A stretch of 43,773 nt of DNA, taken from RGIG8748 sp045539515 (GTDB lineage Bacteria > Bacillota > Clostridia > UMGS1810). Below the pieces are notes generated by a model. The model was not told where the DNA came from and searched no databases. It worked only from the letters and a program-made list of their open reading frames with translations. Position numbers and translations under genes: made by a program. Of this stretch, positions 23,407 through 31,770 are shown in pieces. The number at the start of each line of letters is the position of its first letter. The first letter of the stretch is position 1. The DNA is taken from contig JAZQFN010000048.1 in NCBI GenBank assembly GCA_045539515.1, positions 1-43,773 of the forward strand, written 5' to 3'.

Positions 23407-25059
23407 TTACGAAGATAATGCTTGAAACTCTAATCCGTTTTCAAACTGTTCTAAATTGATTTTGAAATTAACAGTTAATTCATATCCTTTCTTAACGGAT
23501 ATACTGTCAATAAGATGTGCAACTATAATTTGTTTTGTCGGTAAATCTGCATTTTCATAAATGTCAGCCCATTTGATAATATTATTATATTCTTGTTCTA
23601 TTTCATAGCAATTTTTCTGTAACTCTGCAAAGTCTGTTTCACATTTCTGTACTTGTTCTAATAAAGGTTTTGCTTCTTCTTTCAGTCTTTTTAGAATTGG
23701 AAGCAATAAACTCATATCTTCATCTGTTTGAGAAGTTCTAACAATCTTATTTTCCATTGACCGAATTTCATTTTGTTTTTTCTTATACAAAGTATTTGCG
23801 TGATTGAGATTACCTTGTATCCGTTTCCACTCTGTTTGATATTTGTAATTGATAAATTGACCGCTTTGCAATGCTTTTGTACGTCTAAAAAGTTGTATTA
23901 CAATTTCATTTATTATATCATCAATTTTATACGCTCTATATTGAGTTTGAACATCATCACTTATACAGATTTTCTCTTTTTTGCCCTCATACAAACGATT
24001 TTCACATACATAAGTCGGTATTCGTGGGTTATCTTCGCTGATTGGTTTATGACCATTTAACCTTGTTGATTTTGTCCGTAATTTAGCTCCGCAACAATCG
24101 CAATGTATAATACCCGATACAAGCCCTTTCCCAAAAGTAGGAACATCTGATATATCATTACAAGACATAGATGATTTTTCCTTTGTATCTTTATCCTTTG
24201 AACGTCGTTCATGTCTCAACCTTTGCACAAACTCAAAAACAGACGGTTTAATAATTTGTAAATATGGATGAATTTTAGATACTGTTTCACCACTTTTCAG
24301 TACACCTGTATATGAAATATTATCAAGAATACTGTTAATTGTAGATTGTCCGAATAGCTTTCCTTTTTTGTTTTTTATACATCTTCTTGCTAATTCATTG
24401 GAGATTTTTCTTGCTCCCCAAAAGTTCTCATATGCCAATTGAAATATTAATCTGACAACATCTGATTCGTAAGAGTCAATTTCCAAATCGTAAACCTCTC
24501 TGTTCTTATGATTAATGGTTCCTTTCTTAACAAGTTTATAGCCATAGGGAATATAACCGCCTGCATATAATCCATCTTCAACCATTTGTCCTCGTTTCTT
24601 GCGTACTCTTGTACTTGTTTTAGCTGATTCTCCAGCACTTTGCCAGAAACGAATATAATTTGTAAGTTTGTCTACGTGATTATCAAATTTTTGCTGTCCT
24701 TCAACTACACTCCATACTTCAATTCCTTGTTCGACAAACCATTCTAATATAAAAGGGGTTTCACTTTCTATACGACCTAATCTATCAAACATAAAGACAA
24801 GAAGAATATCAAATTCTTTACGTAATGCTTCATTTTTTAATTCAGTAATTTTATCTCTGTCTTTAGCTGATACCTTGTAACCTGATATGCCAGTCTCTAC
24901 CTTTTCATCAATTAAAATCCAATCAGGGTGCAATGAAATAAATTTTTTACATTCTCGGCTCTGTAAAGGTATGTCAAACTTATTATTTTCTTCATCAACT
25001 AATGTTGCACATTGTTTTAATGTACTGTTACGATACAGAGTCTTTACTCGTTTTTTCAT
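23407..25059 (-). CDS. Large serine recombinase (element integrase)
   Basis: A 550-residue site-specific recombinase: N-terminal resolvase domain with the catalytic Ser12 in the RNST motif (RxST), then DRLGR-type motif FMFDRLGRIES, the recombinase domain with GxxPYGY (GGYIPYGYKL) and SILDNISYTGV, the zinc ribbon CDCCG, and a C-terminal coiled coil. It is the best candidate for the enzyme that joined the element to the tRNA-Pro gene, since the att sites have the near-palindromic arms expected of serine integrases. The start at 25059 follows GGAGGG by 6 bases and overlaps the end of the small gene upstream by 32 bases. Confidence 0.93.
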   Translation of the reverse strand: MKKRVKTLYRNSTLKQCATLVDEENNKFDIPLQSRECKKFISLHPDWILIDEKVETGISGYKVSAKDRDKITELKNEALRKEFDILLVFMFDRLGRIESETPFILEWFVEQGIEVWSVVEGQQKFDNHVDKLTNYIRFWQSAGESAKTSTRVRKKRGQMVEDGLYAGGYIPYGYKLVKKGTINHKNREVYDLEIDSYESDVVRLIFQLAYENFWGARKISNELARRCIKNKKGKLFGQSTINSILDNISYTGVLKSGETVSKIHPYLQIIKPSVFEFVQRLRHERRSKDKDTKEKSSMSCNDISDVPTFGKGLVSGIIHCDCCGAKLRTKSTRLNGHKPISEDNPRIPTYVCENRLYEGKKEKICISDDVQTQYRAYKIDDIINEIVIQLFRRTKALQSGQFINYKYQTEWKRIQGNLNHANTLYKKKQNEIRSMENKIVRTSQTDEDMSLLLPILKRLKEEAKPLLEQVQKCETDFAELQKNCYEIEQEYNNIIKWADIYENADLPTKQIIVAHLIDSISVKKGYELTVNFKINLEQFENGLEFQALSS

Positions 25060-25207
25060 TGCTACCCTCCCTGAACACATTTTCCAACAGTTGTTTTACA
25101 ACAGAGTTTTCTGCACTAATATTTCTATCTTCTGAAAAATTTAATGTGATTGTTATTCCATTAATAGTTATTTTTGTAGTGTTATCTGATTGAATATCCT
25201 TAATCAT
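25028..25207 (-). CDS. Small protein translationally coupled to the serine recombinase
   Basis: A 59-residue open frame (MIKDIQSDNTTKITINGITI start) with GAGGTG 6 bases before its ATG. Its last 32 bases overlap the start of the recombinase gene in another frame, and its start overlaps the end of the 41-residue frame before it. I do not recognise the family. The chain of overlaps suggests it is made together with the integrase. A role as excision or direction factor is only a guess. Confidence 0.6.
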   Translation of the reverse strand: MIKDIQSDNTTKITINGITITLNFSEDRNISAENSVVKQLLENVFREGSNEKTSKDSVS

Positions 25208-25325
25208 CTAACACCTCACTCCCTACACTATCAGACAGAGGGAGTGAAACTTTTATATTATAAACTAAATCATAAGAAAAGTACACCGCTTTTTTATGAT
25301 TTATAAGTTTTATATTTTGTTTCAT
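25200..25325 (-). CDS. Very small protein, first in the recombinase chain
   Basis: A 41-residue frame (MKQNIKLINHKKAVYFSYDL start) with AAGGAG 8 bases before its ATG. Its stop overlaps the next ATG (GATGATTAA). A 7-bp repeat AAACGCT / AGCGTTT on both sides of the ribosome binding site could fold over it. The family is unknown to me. The good ribosome binding site and the overlap are the only evidence that it is real. Confidence 0.5.
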   Translation of the reverse strand: MKQNIKLINHKKAVYFSYDLVYNIKVSLPLSDSVGSEVLDD

Positions 25326-25442
25326 AACAAACGCTCCTTATCCGTTATAAAGCGTTTGGAATGTATTTTGTATGTTTATTTATTAATGTTGAGTAAATAC
25401 ATACCTCAACTTGCTTTAGTGTTTATGTGGTAATTTTGTGAA

Positions 25443-26234
25443 TTAGATGGCTTTATACTGCTCATATGCCGTTTTCCAATGTCCTGTTATTTCACCATCT
25501 TGCTTATTTACTATAAAATAGTCATTCTCTGTTTGATAAATTTTTTCTGCATATAAAGGTTTTACATTTTTGTATTGCCCTTTATATTTTACAAGTTTCA
25601 TATCCCTCGAATAACCATAAACATTAAATTGTGATGGATAGTATGAAATTCTTGATTTCTTATTGTTATCTTTGCATATATCAAAATAATTGAAAATCGT
25701 TGAAATATTATAAGGTATTTCAACTGATACCTCGCACCCTAATTTCCATAACGACCGAACCATATCAGTTGATATATCAAATGGCATTTCATCTAACCTT
25801 TTTATTATACTGTGTATATGCCAAGAACCACTTGCTTGTGGTTCTTTAATATAGATATATCGGCATTTACAATAATGTCTCTCAACCTTTCTGATGAACT
25901 TTTTAAAGTCATTTGATAAATTATATGGATTCGTCATTTGAAAGGCATATGTCAAGGTTATAAAGCGTTCTGTGCAGTTTCCGTCAAAATAACCATTTAT
26001 CAGACGTGGAATGTTTTTAAATGACTTTTGAAAGTTTTCAAGCGATTTCCCTTGAAATATACGATATTCTCTTACTTCGCCCGTATTGTTGTCTATATAT
26101 TGAGTTTTGTTTATTTTTGTGATAGCTATATTTTTTGTTTTCTGTCTGCAACAAATTATTTCTCTATATTTACCACAGTTAATAACCGTTACATATTCAT
26201 CGTCATTTATTAAGTTATCATTAGCATTTTCCAA
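25443..26234 (-). CDS. Rolling-circle replication initiator (HUH, G2P-like Rep)
   Basis: A 263-residue HUH endonuclease. Motif I is RFITLTYAF (about 90-98), the HUH metal motif is SGSWHIHSII with His139 and His141, and the probable tyrosine motif is NYFDICK (Tyr183, Lys188). It resembles the G2P-type Rep of filamentous phages and small plasmids, and would nick the element circle to start rolling-circle replication. A TTG start is supported by GAGGTG 7 bases upstream; there is no nearby in-frame ATG. It lies in the same leftward run as the SSB and the integrase. Confidence 0.85.
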   Translation of the reverse strand: MENANDNLINDDEYVTVINCGKYREIICCRQKTKNIAITKINKTQYIDNNTGEVREYRIFQGKSLENFQKSFKNIPRLINGYFDGNCTERFITLTYAFQMTNPYNLSNDFKKFIRKVERHYCKCRYIYIKEPQASGSWHIHSIIKRLDEMPFDISTDMVRSLWKLGCEVSVEIPYNISTIFNYFDICKDNNKKSRISYYPSQFNVYGYSRDMKLVKYKGQYKNVKPLYAEKIYQTENDYFIVNKQDGEITGHWKTAYEQYKAI

Positions 26235-26305
26235 CTCTTATCACCTCACTAATTGGGAAAAATGTACCTAATGTGTCCATAATAATTAAAATAAGAAGAC
26301 TATTT

Positions 26306-26348
26306 AACAACTGCTTGAGAAAAACTTTTAATTTCTCAAGCAGTTGTT
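26306..26348. other. 17-bp hairpin between SSB and Rep genes
   Basis: A 17-bp perfect stem (26306-26322 with 26332-26348, 9-base loop). In the direction of the SSB and Rep genes it has no T tract after it, so it is not a normal terminator there; rightward it does have T-rich sequence after it. It could be an mRNA stabiliser, a partial barrier, or the replication origin hairpin of the Rep. Confidence 0.6.
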
Positions 26349-26361
26349 TTTGTGTTTTTAC

Positions 26362-26892
26362 TTATTCATCTACCACTGTAAATTCATCTTCAGGCTTTGC
26401 TCTTTCTTCCAACAGTTTGTTACCAGGTAAGATTTGTACATTCACTAATTCAGCACTCACACCCATTTTACCATTAAAATTATATGGATTAAATTGAATA
26501 CTAACTTTAGCATATGTCCCTGAAGGAAACTCATCCATTCTGAATTCAATTTCATGTACGTTATGGTCAACAACTTTTGGTTTAAATGCCGTTGATGCAT
26601 ATAAATACATACTATTCTTATATAATGTTTCGCCAGAATGTATAACATCTCCATCGTTTAAAGGGGTTTTAATTGTTTCTAAATCTGAAAAACCACCTTG
26701 TGCAATAGCATAACTAATTGCTGTTTGGATTTTTTCAAGTGTTTCATTATCCTCTTTAGGAATAATAACAGTAGTTCCATACTTTGAATTCTCAGTATTA
26801 AAATTTTTGTTAGAATTACGCTTGAATAAATGTGGGAAGTTAAGCACCACTGTCCCAGTAATTATGTTTGTTGCGTTCTTTTTATTTTCCAT
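26362..26892 (-). CDS. DUF2815 phage/plasmid single-strand DNA-binding protein
   Basis: A 176-residue protein matching the DUF2815 pattern (an OB-fold SSB related to T7 gp2.5 type): GTVVLNFPHLF, TVIIPKED, AKVSIQFNPYN and an acidic C-terminal tail (KPEDEFTVVDE). It should cover the single strand released by rolling-circle replication, which fits its place directly before the Rep gene. AAAGG precedes the ATG at 26892; the longer frame from 26934 has no ribosome binding site. The promoter at 27008-27036 drives it. Confidence 0.82.
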   Translation of the reverse strand: MENKKNATNIITGTVVLNFPHLFKRNSNKNFNTENSKYGTTVIIPKEDNETLEKIQTAISYAIAQGGFSDLETIKTPLNDGDVIHSGETLYKNSMYLYASTAFKPKVVDHNVHEIEFRMDEFPSGTYAKVSIQFNPYNFNGKMGVSAELVNVQILPGNKLLEERAKPEDEFTVVDE

Positions 26893-26934
26893 ATAAAAAA
26901 ACCTTTCTGTTTGTTCAAAGTTTAATGCGTCCAT

Positions 26935-27217
26935 TAAAGCATTTGAATTTTTTGTTATTTTGTCTACACAGACTTTGCAAAAATATTTTTGTTTGACTGT
27001 TGCAATAATTCTATCATAGATTTTTCATCCGTTCAATTCGCACAAAAAACAAATTTGAATAGCTGATTTTACTTGTAAATTAGCACAAACGGAAAACTTT
27101 CAAAAAAGACAATAATGATTGAATTTTAAATGTATTATATATAGAGAGGGCTATTATTTTTCCCTAAATTTCCTTTATTAAAATAAAACTATAAACCTTA
27201 AATTTGGAGTTGATTTT
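26935..27217. other. Non-coding region between divergent element operons
   Basis: It holds the leftward promoter of the SSB-Rep-integrase run. No clear promoter is seen for the rightward small genes. It is very AT-rich and is a candidate for the replication origin or control region, but I see no diagnostic repeat. Confidence 0.5.
27008..27036 (-). promoter_or_regulatory. Promoter of the SSB-Rep-integrase operon
   Basis: On the minus strand TTGAAC (27031-27036), a 17-base spacer and TAGAAT (27008-27013), with a leader of about 110 bases to the SSB gene. Confidence 0.7.
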
Positions 27218-27421
27218 ATGATTAAAGTATTAAGAGATAATTTAAAGAGGGACAAAATTACAATCATTAAAGAAAGCATTAATACCATTCAAAACCGATT
27301 AAGTTTTATCGACAAGGATTTAAACTTACAACCCGAAAAATACGACTTTGAAACATTGCTTGATATTCTTTCACAAATTTATGATGACATTGGTGAATTC
27401 ACTGTTGAAGTTTGTAATTAA
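27218..27421 (+). CDS. Small element protein of unknown function
   Basis: A 67-residue, mostly helical protein (MIKVLRDNLKRDK start) rich in Ile, Leu, Asp and Lys. I do not recognise it. TTGGAG lies 8 bases before the ATG. It pairs with the next small gene, which has its own GGAGG, and the two run opposite to the replication operon. Small accessory or regulatory proteins are usual in such elements, but nothing in the sequence fixes a role. Confidence 0.6.
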   Translation: MIKVLRDNLKRDKITIIKESINTIQNRLSFIDKDLNLQPEKYDFETLLDILSQIYDDIGEFTVEVCN

Positions 27422-27446
27422 CAGGTTTTTATGGAGGTTAATTAAT

Positions 27447-27626
27447 ATGGACAACAATGTTTCAAAGAATCAATATATTATGGATATATTATTCACTAAA
27501 GAAATGATTAAAACGTTGGAAGATACCGTTATGGACTACTATCCGCAAAAACATTTTGAGATTTTACCACTTTTTCATAAAGCCTATGACAGTTTATCAT
27601 TAGCTTTGTATAAATTAGAGAAATGA
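27447..27626 (+). CDS. Small element protein of unknown function
   Basis: A 59-residue, helical, unrecognised protein (MDNNVSKNQYIMDILFTKEM start). GGAGG at 27433-27437 lies 9 bases before this ATG; the longer frame from 27348 overlaps the previous gene and lacks such a site. A terminator follows at once, so this and the 67-residue gene form a small operon. Confidence 0.6.
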   Translation: MDNNVSKNQYIMDILFTKEMIKTLEDTVMDYYPQKHFEILPLFHKAYDSLSLALYKLEK

Positions 27627-27628
27627 GA

Positions 27629-27668
27629 AAAACCATATCAGCTTTCGCATAAGACTGATATGGTTTTA
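27629..27668. terminator. Bidirectional terminator
   Basis: A 13-bp stem AAAACCATATCAG / CTGATATGGTTTT with a 13-base loop. It ends the small-gene operon and, in the other direction, the LRR gene. Confidence 0.8.
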
Positions 27669-27704
27669 TATTTTACCTCTGTTTTGGGTATATTTGAACA
27701 ATTA

Positions 27705-30518
27705 TTATTCTATAGCGTTAATGAGTGGACAACAATTATTGTCCCACAACATTATCTTATACTTAGATGTCGGCAGTGAAAAATTATATATCCTTGAGTC
27801 CTCTTTATCTGTTGTCTTACATTCTTCAAATCCAGTAAATTGTCCATTTTCTCCATAACAAGTAACGAACAACTTGATTTCACCTGTATCAAAATCATCT
27901 GTTAACGAAACAACTTTAAAATCACATTCAGAATTGTCCATACTAAACTTTATCTCTAGTTTGCCATTATACTTATTAGAAATAACTTCGATTTCTTTTT
28001 CTAAAACACAGTTATAATGCTTCGTTGCAGTTTGTAAACAGGTGTTAGTATTAATAGTCCATGCAGCAGGCACGCTATAATAAATTAAAATATTGTTCCA
28101 ATCTTCTTCCGTCCCTTCATAGTATATATTCTCTAATTCACTTGTAACAGGAAAAGCATACTGCCATATGTATTTTACGCTCTTTGGTATATTAAACTCT
28201 TTAATCTGCGTACAATTTGTGAAAGCTCCGCCTATAACTTCAACACTGTCACCAATATAAACTTTTTTAATATTTGTGCAATTAGAAAACATATTTGTAG
28301 GTATAAAAATTACTTTATTTCCTATTACTATATCTTCCAAGCCATCACAACCAGAAAACTGTTCCGTTTCCTCAACACTATATCCACCATCAGAATAGTA
28401 GCAATTTATAGCATTATATTTTACTGTTTTTAAATTTACACAGTTTTTAAAAGCATAACTGCCTATGTATTTTACATTCTCACCAATAGTAAGCTCGCTC
28501 AAATTTTCACAATCACTAAAAGCATAATCAGCGATTCCAATTGCATTATTTAAGACTATAGATGTATCTACAGGCATTTCGCCTTTATAACTATATACAT
28601 ATTTACCCAAATAAACAACCCCATCAGGCTGTGAATCATACCATTTAGTGCCATCGAAAGCAGTATGTGCTATTTTATATGTATTGTCTGTAATGTATAT
28701 ATCCGACAAACTGGAGCAACAAAATGCGTAATCTCCAATTTTTACTACATTATCGGGAATTGTTACGCTCGTTAAATTTCCACAACCATAAAATGCATAG
28801 TCTCCAATGCTTTTTACACCATTGTCGATAATAATACTCTTTATGCTAAAACGGTTTGAATACCATGGTGCTGTCGTTGGATAGTAGGAATAATTCCCCA
28901 TATTGCCGCTTCCGCTTATTACAAGGATTCCCTCTTCATCTAATGCCCATGTTAAATCACCACATACACCACTTGCAATTGTAGTGTCATTAATATCTTT
29001 CCACACGGCATATAATACAGTATCAGAGTCAATATCAAACCATGCACCAGAAAAATATTCAGGCTCTTTGGCATCAAATGTCGTTGCCCATCCCAAGAAG
29101 GAGTATCCCTCTCGAATAGGTTCTGATGTGCTTAATATAATGCTTTCGCCTTTATTTTTTGATTGTGTTTCGGGTGCACCGCTTCCGCTATTAGCATCAT
29201 ATTTAATAATGTATGTTTCTGTGACTTCTGCAAAATGTATTTGCTCAAACTCAACTGCATATGATTTATTTATCTTATTCCAATCTTCCACACTTCCCAT
29301 ATAGTATACATCTGATAAGTTGTTGCAATCACTGAATGCATTATAACCTATGTATATTACGCTTTTGGGGATAGTTATACTTATTAAACTTTTGCAACTA
29401 TAAAATGTATATGATTTGATTTCAGTTATTGAGATTGGTATTTCAAGGCTTTCAAGCAAAATACTGGTTAAGTATAAATTTGCTCCACAACATAGAGGAT
29501 TAGAAAAAGGGTTTTCAAAATCAATATTACACCATGCTTCTATGTCTGATATATATACATTCTCCAAGTTATAGCAATAATTAAAAGCATTATAACCAAT
29601 ATTTGTTACACTATCTGAAATTGTTATTCTCGTAAGTTCTGTACAACCTTGAAAAGCATAATCGCCAATATTAGTCACATTATCTGGGATAGTTAGACTT
29701 AAAAGTCCTGTACAACCACTAAAAGAATCAATACCAATGTTTGTTATACTATCTGGAAGTGTTATGCTTTTTATACTTTTGCAATCGAAAAATGCATATG
29801 GTTTAATTTCAGTTATTGTGCTCGGTATTTCAAGATTTTCAACTAAAATATCATTTAAGTATAAATTTGCTCCCCAAGCCAAAGGATTAGAACCGCTATT
29901 TTCAAAATCAATATTACACCATGCTTCTATATCCGATATATACACTTTTGTCAGATTATCACACATATAAAAAGCACTATTTCCAATATTAGTTACACTA
30001 TCCGAAATTGTTATACTTGTGAGCCCACAACGGCTAAAAGCACCGCCACCAATACTTGTTACACTATCCGGAATTGTTATGCTTTCAAGTCCTGTACAAC
30101 CGCTAAAAGCATCACCACCAATATTTGTTATACTATTTGGAAGCGTTATGTTTGTTAGACTAATACAGCCTTCAAAAGCTGATATCTCAATATTTGCCAC
30201 ACTATCCGGAATTGCTATAGTTGTAAGTTCTGTACAGTAACTAAAAGCATCAGCCCCAATACTTACTACACCGTTATTGATAATAATGCTTTTTATATTT
30301 GAACGATTTGAATACCATGGTACTATAGTAGACTGATAATCGGAATAATCATACATATCCCCGATGCCACTAATTGTAAGCGTTCCGTCTTTATCTAATA
30401 CCCAAGTTAAATTATCACCACAGGTACCGCTTGTTGTTGCAGAAACAGTTAATGGAACAGTCGTTAAAACACCGCTTATCACGCATAAAGTAATAATCAA
30501 ACTTAACATTTTTTGCAT
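27705..30518 (-). CDS. BspA-like leucine-rich-repeat secreted surface protein
   Basis: A 937-residue protein with a signal peptide (MQKMLSLIITLCVISGVLTT, cut near VSA) and many BspA/LRR_5 repeats of the form LTxITIPDSVTNIGxxAFxxC. A Listeria-Bacteroides (InlB B-type) repeat lies near the middle (YDANSG ... GYSFLGWAT ... YAVW). A head module, SGTCGDNLTW...LTISGxGxM...APWYSNR, occurs twice, at the N-terminus and after the B repeat, so the protein looks like an internal duplication. No LPxTG anchor or membrane helix is seen at the C-terminus. GGAGG lies before the ATG at 30518. It may be an adhesin or host-interaction cargo. A structured leader RNA precedes it. Confidence 0.85.
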   Translation of the reverse strand: MQKMLSLIITLCVISGVLTTVPLTVSATTSGTCGDNLTWVLDKDGTLTISGIGDMYDYSDYQSTIVPWYSNRSNIKSIIINNGVVSIGADAFSYCTELTTIAIPDSVANIEISAFEGCISLTNITLPNSITNIGGDAFSGCTGLESITIPDSVTSIGGGAFSRCGLTSITISDSVTNIGNSAFYMCDNLTKVYISDIEAWCNIDFENSGSNPLAWGANLYLNDILVENLEIPSTITEIKPYAFFDCKSIKSITLPDSITNIGIDSFSGCTGLLSLTIPDNVTNIGDYAFQGCTELTRITISDSVTNIGYNAFNYCYNLENVYISDIEAWCNIDFENPFSNPLCCGANLYLTSILLESLEIPISITEIKSYTFYSCKSLISITIPKSVIYIGYNAFSDCNNLSDVYYMGSVEDWNKINKSYAVEFEQIHFAEVTETYIIKYDANSGSGAPETQSKNKGESIILSTSEPIREGYSFLGWATTFDAKEPEYFSGAWFDIDSDTVLYAVWKDINDTTIASGVCGDLTWALDEEGILVISGSGNMGNYSYYPTTAPWYSNRFSIKSIIIDNGVKSIGDYAFYGCGNLTSVTIPDNVVKIGDYAFCCSSLSDIYITDNTYKIAHTAFDGTKWYDSQPDGVVYLGKYVYSYKGEMPVDTSIVLNNAIGIADYAFSDCENLSELTIGENVKYIGSYAFKNCVNLKTVKYNAINCYYSDGGYSVEETEQFSGCDGLEDIVIGNKVIFIPTNMFSNCTNIKKVYIGDSVEVIGGAFTNCTQIKEFNIPKSVKYIWQYAFPVTSELENIYYEGTEEDWNNILIYYSVPAAWTINTNTCLQTATKHYNCVLEKEIEVISNKYNGKLEIKFSMDNSECDFKVVSLTDDFDTGEIKLFVTCYGENGQFTGFEECKTTDKEDSRIYNFSLPTSKYKIMLWDNNCCPLINAIE

Positions 30519-30532
30519 GTAATATTCCTCCA

Positions 30533-30707
30533 AAAAATAAAAAAGTGCATAACCCATATTTCAGAGCTATGCACCGAAAAACATACAGCCCTGACTTTAG
30601 GTTGCTACACCATACTCACACTTGTACTTCACTGTAAAGTTTTGCCAGAGTGTACGCTTTTACCTAATTTGCGTACACTTTACAGTGATTATACAAAATA
30701 ATATAAC
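30533..30707 (-). ncRNA. Structured leader RNA with pseudoknot and terminator (riboswitch-like, class unassigned)
   Basis: On the minus strand, from about 30707: an 11-bp stem CACTGTAAAGT / ACTTTACAGTG (30677-30687 with 30630-30640) encloses a 6-bp stem GTACGC / GCGTAC (30671-30676 with 30652-30657). Its loop TTAGGT (30662-30667) can pair with ACCTAA (30597-30602) downstream as a pseudoknot. An 11-bp terminator follows (30574-30584 with 30545-30555) with a long T tract, then the GGAGG of the LRR gene. The layout is that of a transcription-controlling riboswitch, but the conserved cores of the classes I know are not found. Confidence 0.6.
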
Positions 30708-30713
30708 TAACCC

Positions 30714-30742
30714 ATTATAATGAGTATAATGTAGCATATCAA
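30714..30742 (-). promoter_or_regulatory. Promoter of the LRR gene leader
   Basis: On the minus strand TTGATA (30737-30742), a 17-base spacer and TATAAT (30714-30719), leading into the structured leader. Confidence 0.78.
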
Positions 30743-30891
30743 GTATAACAGATTTTTTCAATATAAGCAATAATTTTAAGAAAATTTTGTCATTTTGCCG
30801 ATAACTAGTTTGTCTTTAATTAAAGATACAGATAAAAAGCACCTATTTTTTTGCATTTACCTAACCAACTTCTTCTATGTGTAATTTGATG

Positions 30892-31467
30892 CTATAAATT
30901 TACTGCGTTATAACAGTCTATAATCACTTTTTGAGTAATACCTATATATCTTAATGTAATTGCACTTGACGAGTGATTAAGAAGCTTTTGGAGTGTTTCT
31001 AATGGTACATTATTAATGTATCTGTGATATGCCATAGTCTTTCTTAATGTATGTGTACCGAAATTACCTTTAATGCCTAAATCCTTTGTAAGTGTCTTAA
31101 TTATGTGATGTAATGGTCTTACTCCTAAATGACCGCCTTTTCTACTTTTAAAAAGATAATCATTTAAATTATAATCCGCTAAAGAGTTAATATATAATTG
31201 TATTGCCTCTTTAGCATTTTTATTTAATGCAAAATTCCTTGTTTTACCCGTTTTCTGTTCTTTAATAGTTACTGTATCAAATACTATATTTCCATCTGTA
31301 ACATCATTGATTTTTAATGATAATAAATCTCCTGCTCTTAGTCCTACATTGATACCTACAACAAATATACAGTAATCTCTCTTGTTCTCTTTTCCGTATA
31401 AATACTGCTTAATTTTGTTAATATCTCTTGTGTTCTTAATAGGTTCAACCTCTTGTGGTAATGTCAT
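30892..31467 (-). CDS. Small tyrosine recombinase (catalytic domain only)
   Basis: A 191-residue XerC/D-type recombinase with all active-site residues: Arg44 (GLRAGD), Lys72 (EQKTGK), His139 and Arg142 (HTLR), His165 (LLNHSS) and nucleophile Tyr174 (LRYIG). It lacks the N-terminal core-binding domain of full integrases and is of FimB/FimE size (about 200). It may resolve element multimers or invert a DNA segment. AAGGAG lies 9 bases before the ATG at 31467, inside the upstream in-frame extension. Confidence 0.88.
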   Translation of the reverse strand: MTLPQEVEPIKNTRDINKIKQYLYGKENKRDYCIFVVGINVGLRAGDLLSLKINDVTDGNIVFDTVTIKEQKTGKTRNFALNKNAKEAIQLYINSLADYNLNDYLFKSRKGGHLGVRPLHHIIKTLTKDLGIKGNFGTHTLRKTMAYHRYINNVPLETLQKLLNHSSSAITLRYIGITQKVIIDCYNAVNL

Positions 31468-31557
31468 ATGTTTAATCTCCTTTTTCAATTGTAGTTTAAT
31501 TTTTTACAATTATATATCGCCTGATGTAAGATGTACACCGTTTTTCACATAAAGAAA

Positions 31558-31705
31558 AATATTACCTTTTGTCCTTTTACTGAACATAAGGTAATATTCA
31601 AATTATGTTTTTATTAAACTTTTAATTTCAAAATTCCCAAAACCATTACGAGAGTTAGGTTTGTGTGAATTGTAATAATATTACCTTTTGTTAAAAGGTA
31701 ACATT
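31558..31705. repeat. Two inverted repeats with the AAGGTAATATT half-site
   Basis: Four half-sites: AATATTACCTT (31558-31568) with AAGGTAATATT (31588-31598), and AATATTACCTT (31677-31687) with AAGGTAACATT (31695-31705). The last overlaps the -35 of the rightward promoter. They look like operator sites between the two divergent recombinase-type genes. Confidence 0.7.
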
Positions 31706-31732
31706 GACACTAGAATTAATTAATGATATAAT
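31704..31732 (+). promoter_or_regulatory. Promoter of the integrase-like / HEPN-like operon
   Basis: TTGACA (31704-31709), a 17-base spacer and TATAAT (31727-31732), a perfect consensus. Its -35 overlaps an inverted repeat. Confidence 0.85.
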
Positions 31733-31770
31733 TATAATCAAGAAAACCAAAATTTTATCGGGAGGATTAT

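Noticed and set aside
26306..26348. Intrinsic terminator of the SSB gene
   Set aside because: There is no T tract after the stem in the direction of the SSB gene, so it was kept only as a hairpin of unknown role.
30533..30707. c-di-GMP riboswitch before the LRR gene
   Set aside because: Attractive given the EAL protein nearby, but the conserved aptamer blocks of class I and II are not present in order.
30892..31467. Small tyrosine recombinase as the enzyme that made the insertion
   Set aside because: It lacks the arm and core-binding domains, is far from the ends, and the att sites have serine-integrase symmetry and lie in the D loop, not the tRNA 3' end. It is not fully excluded.
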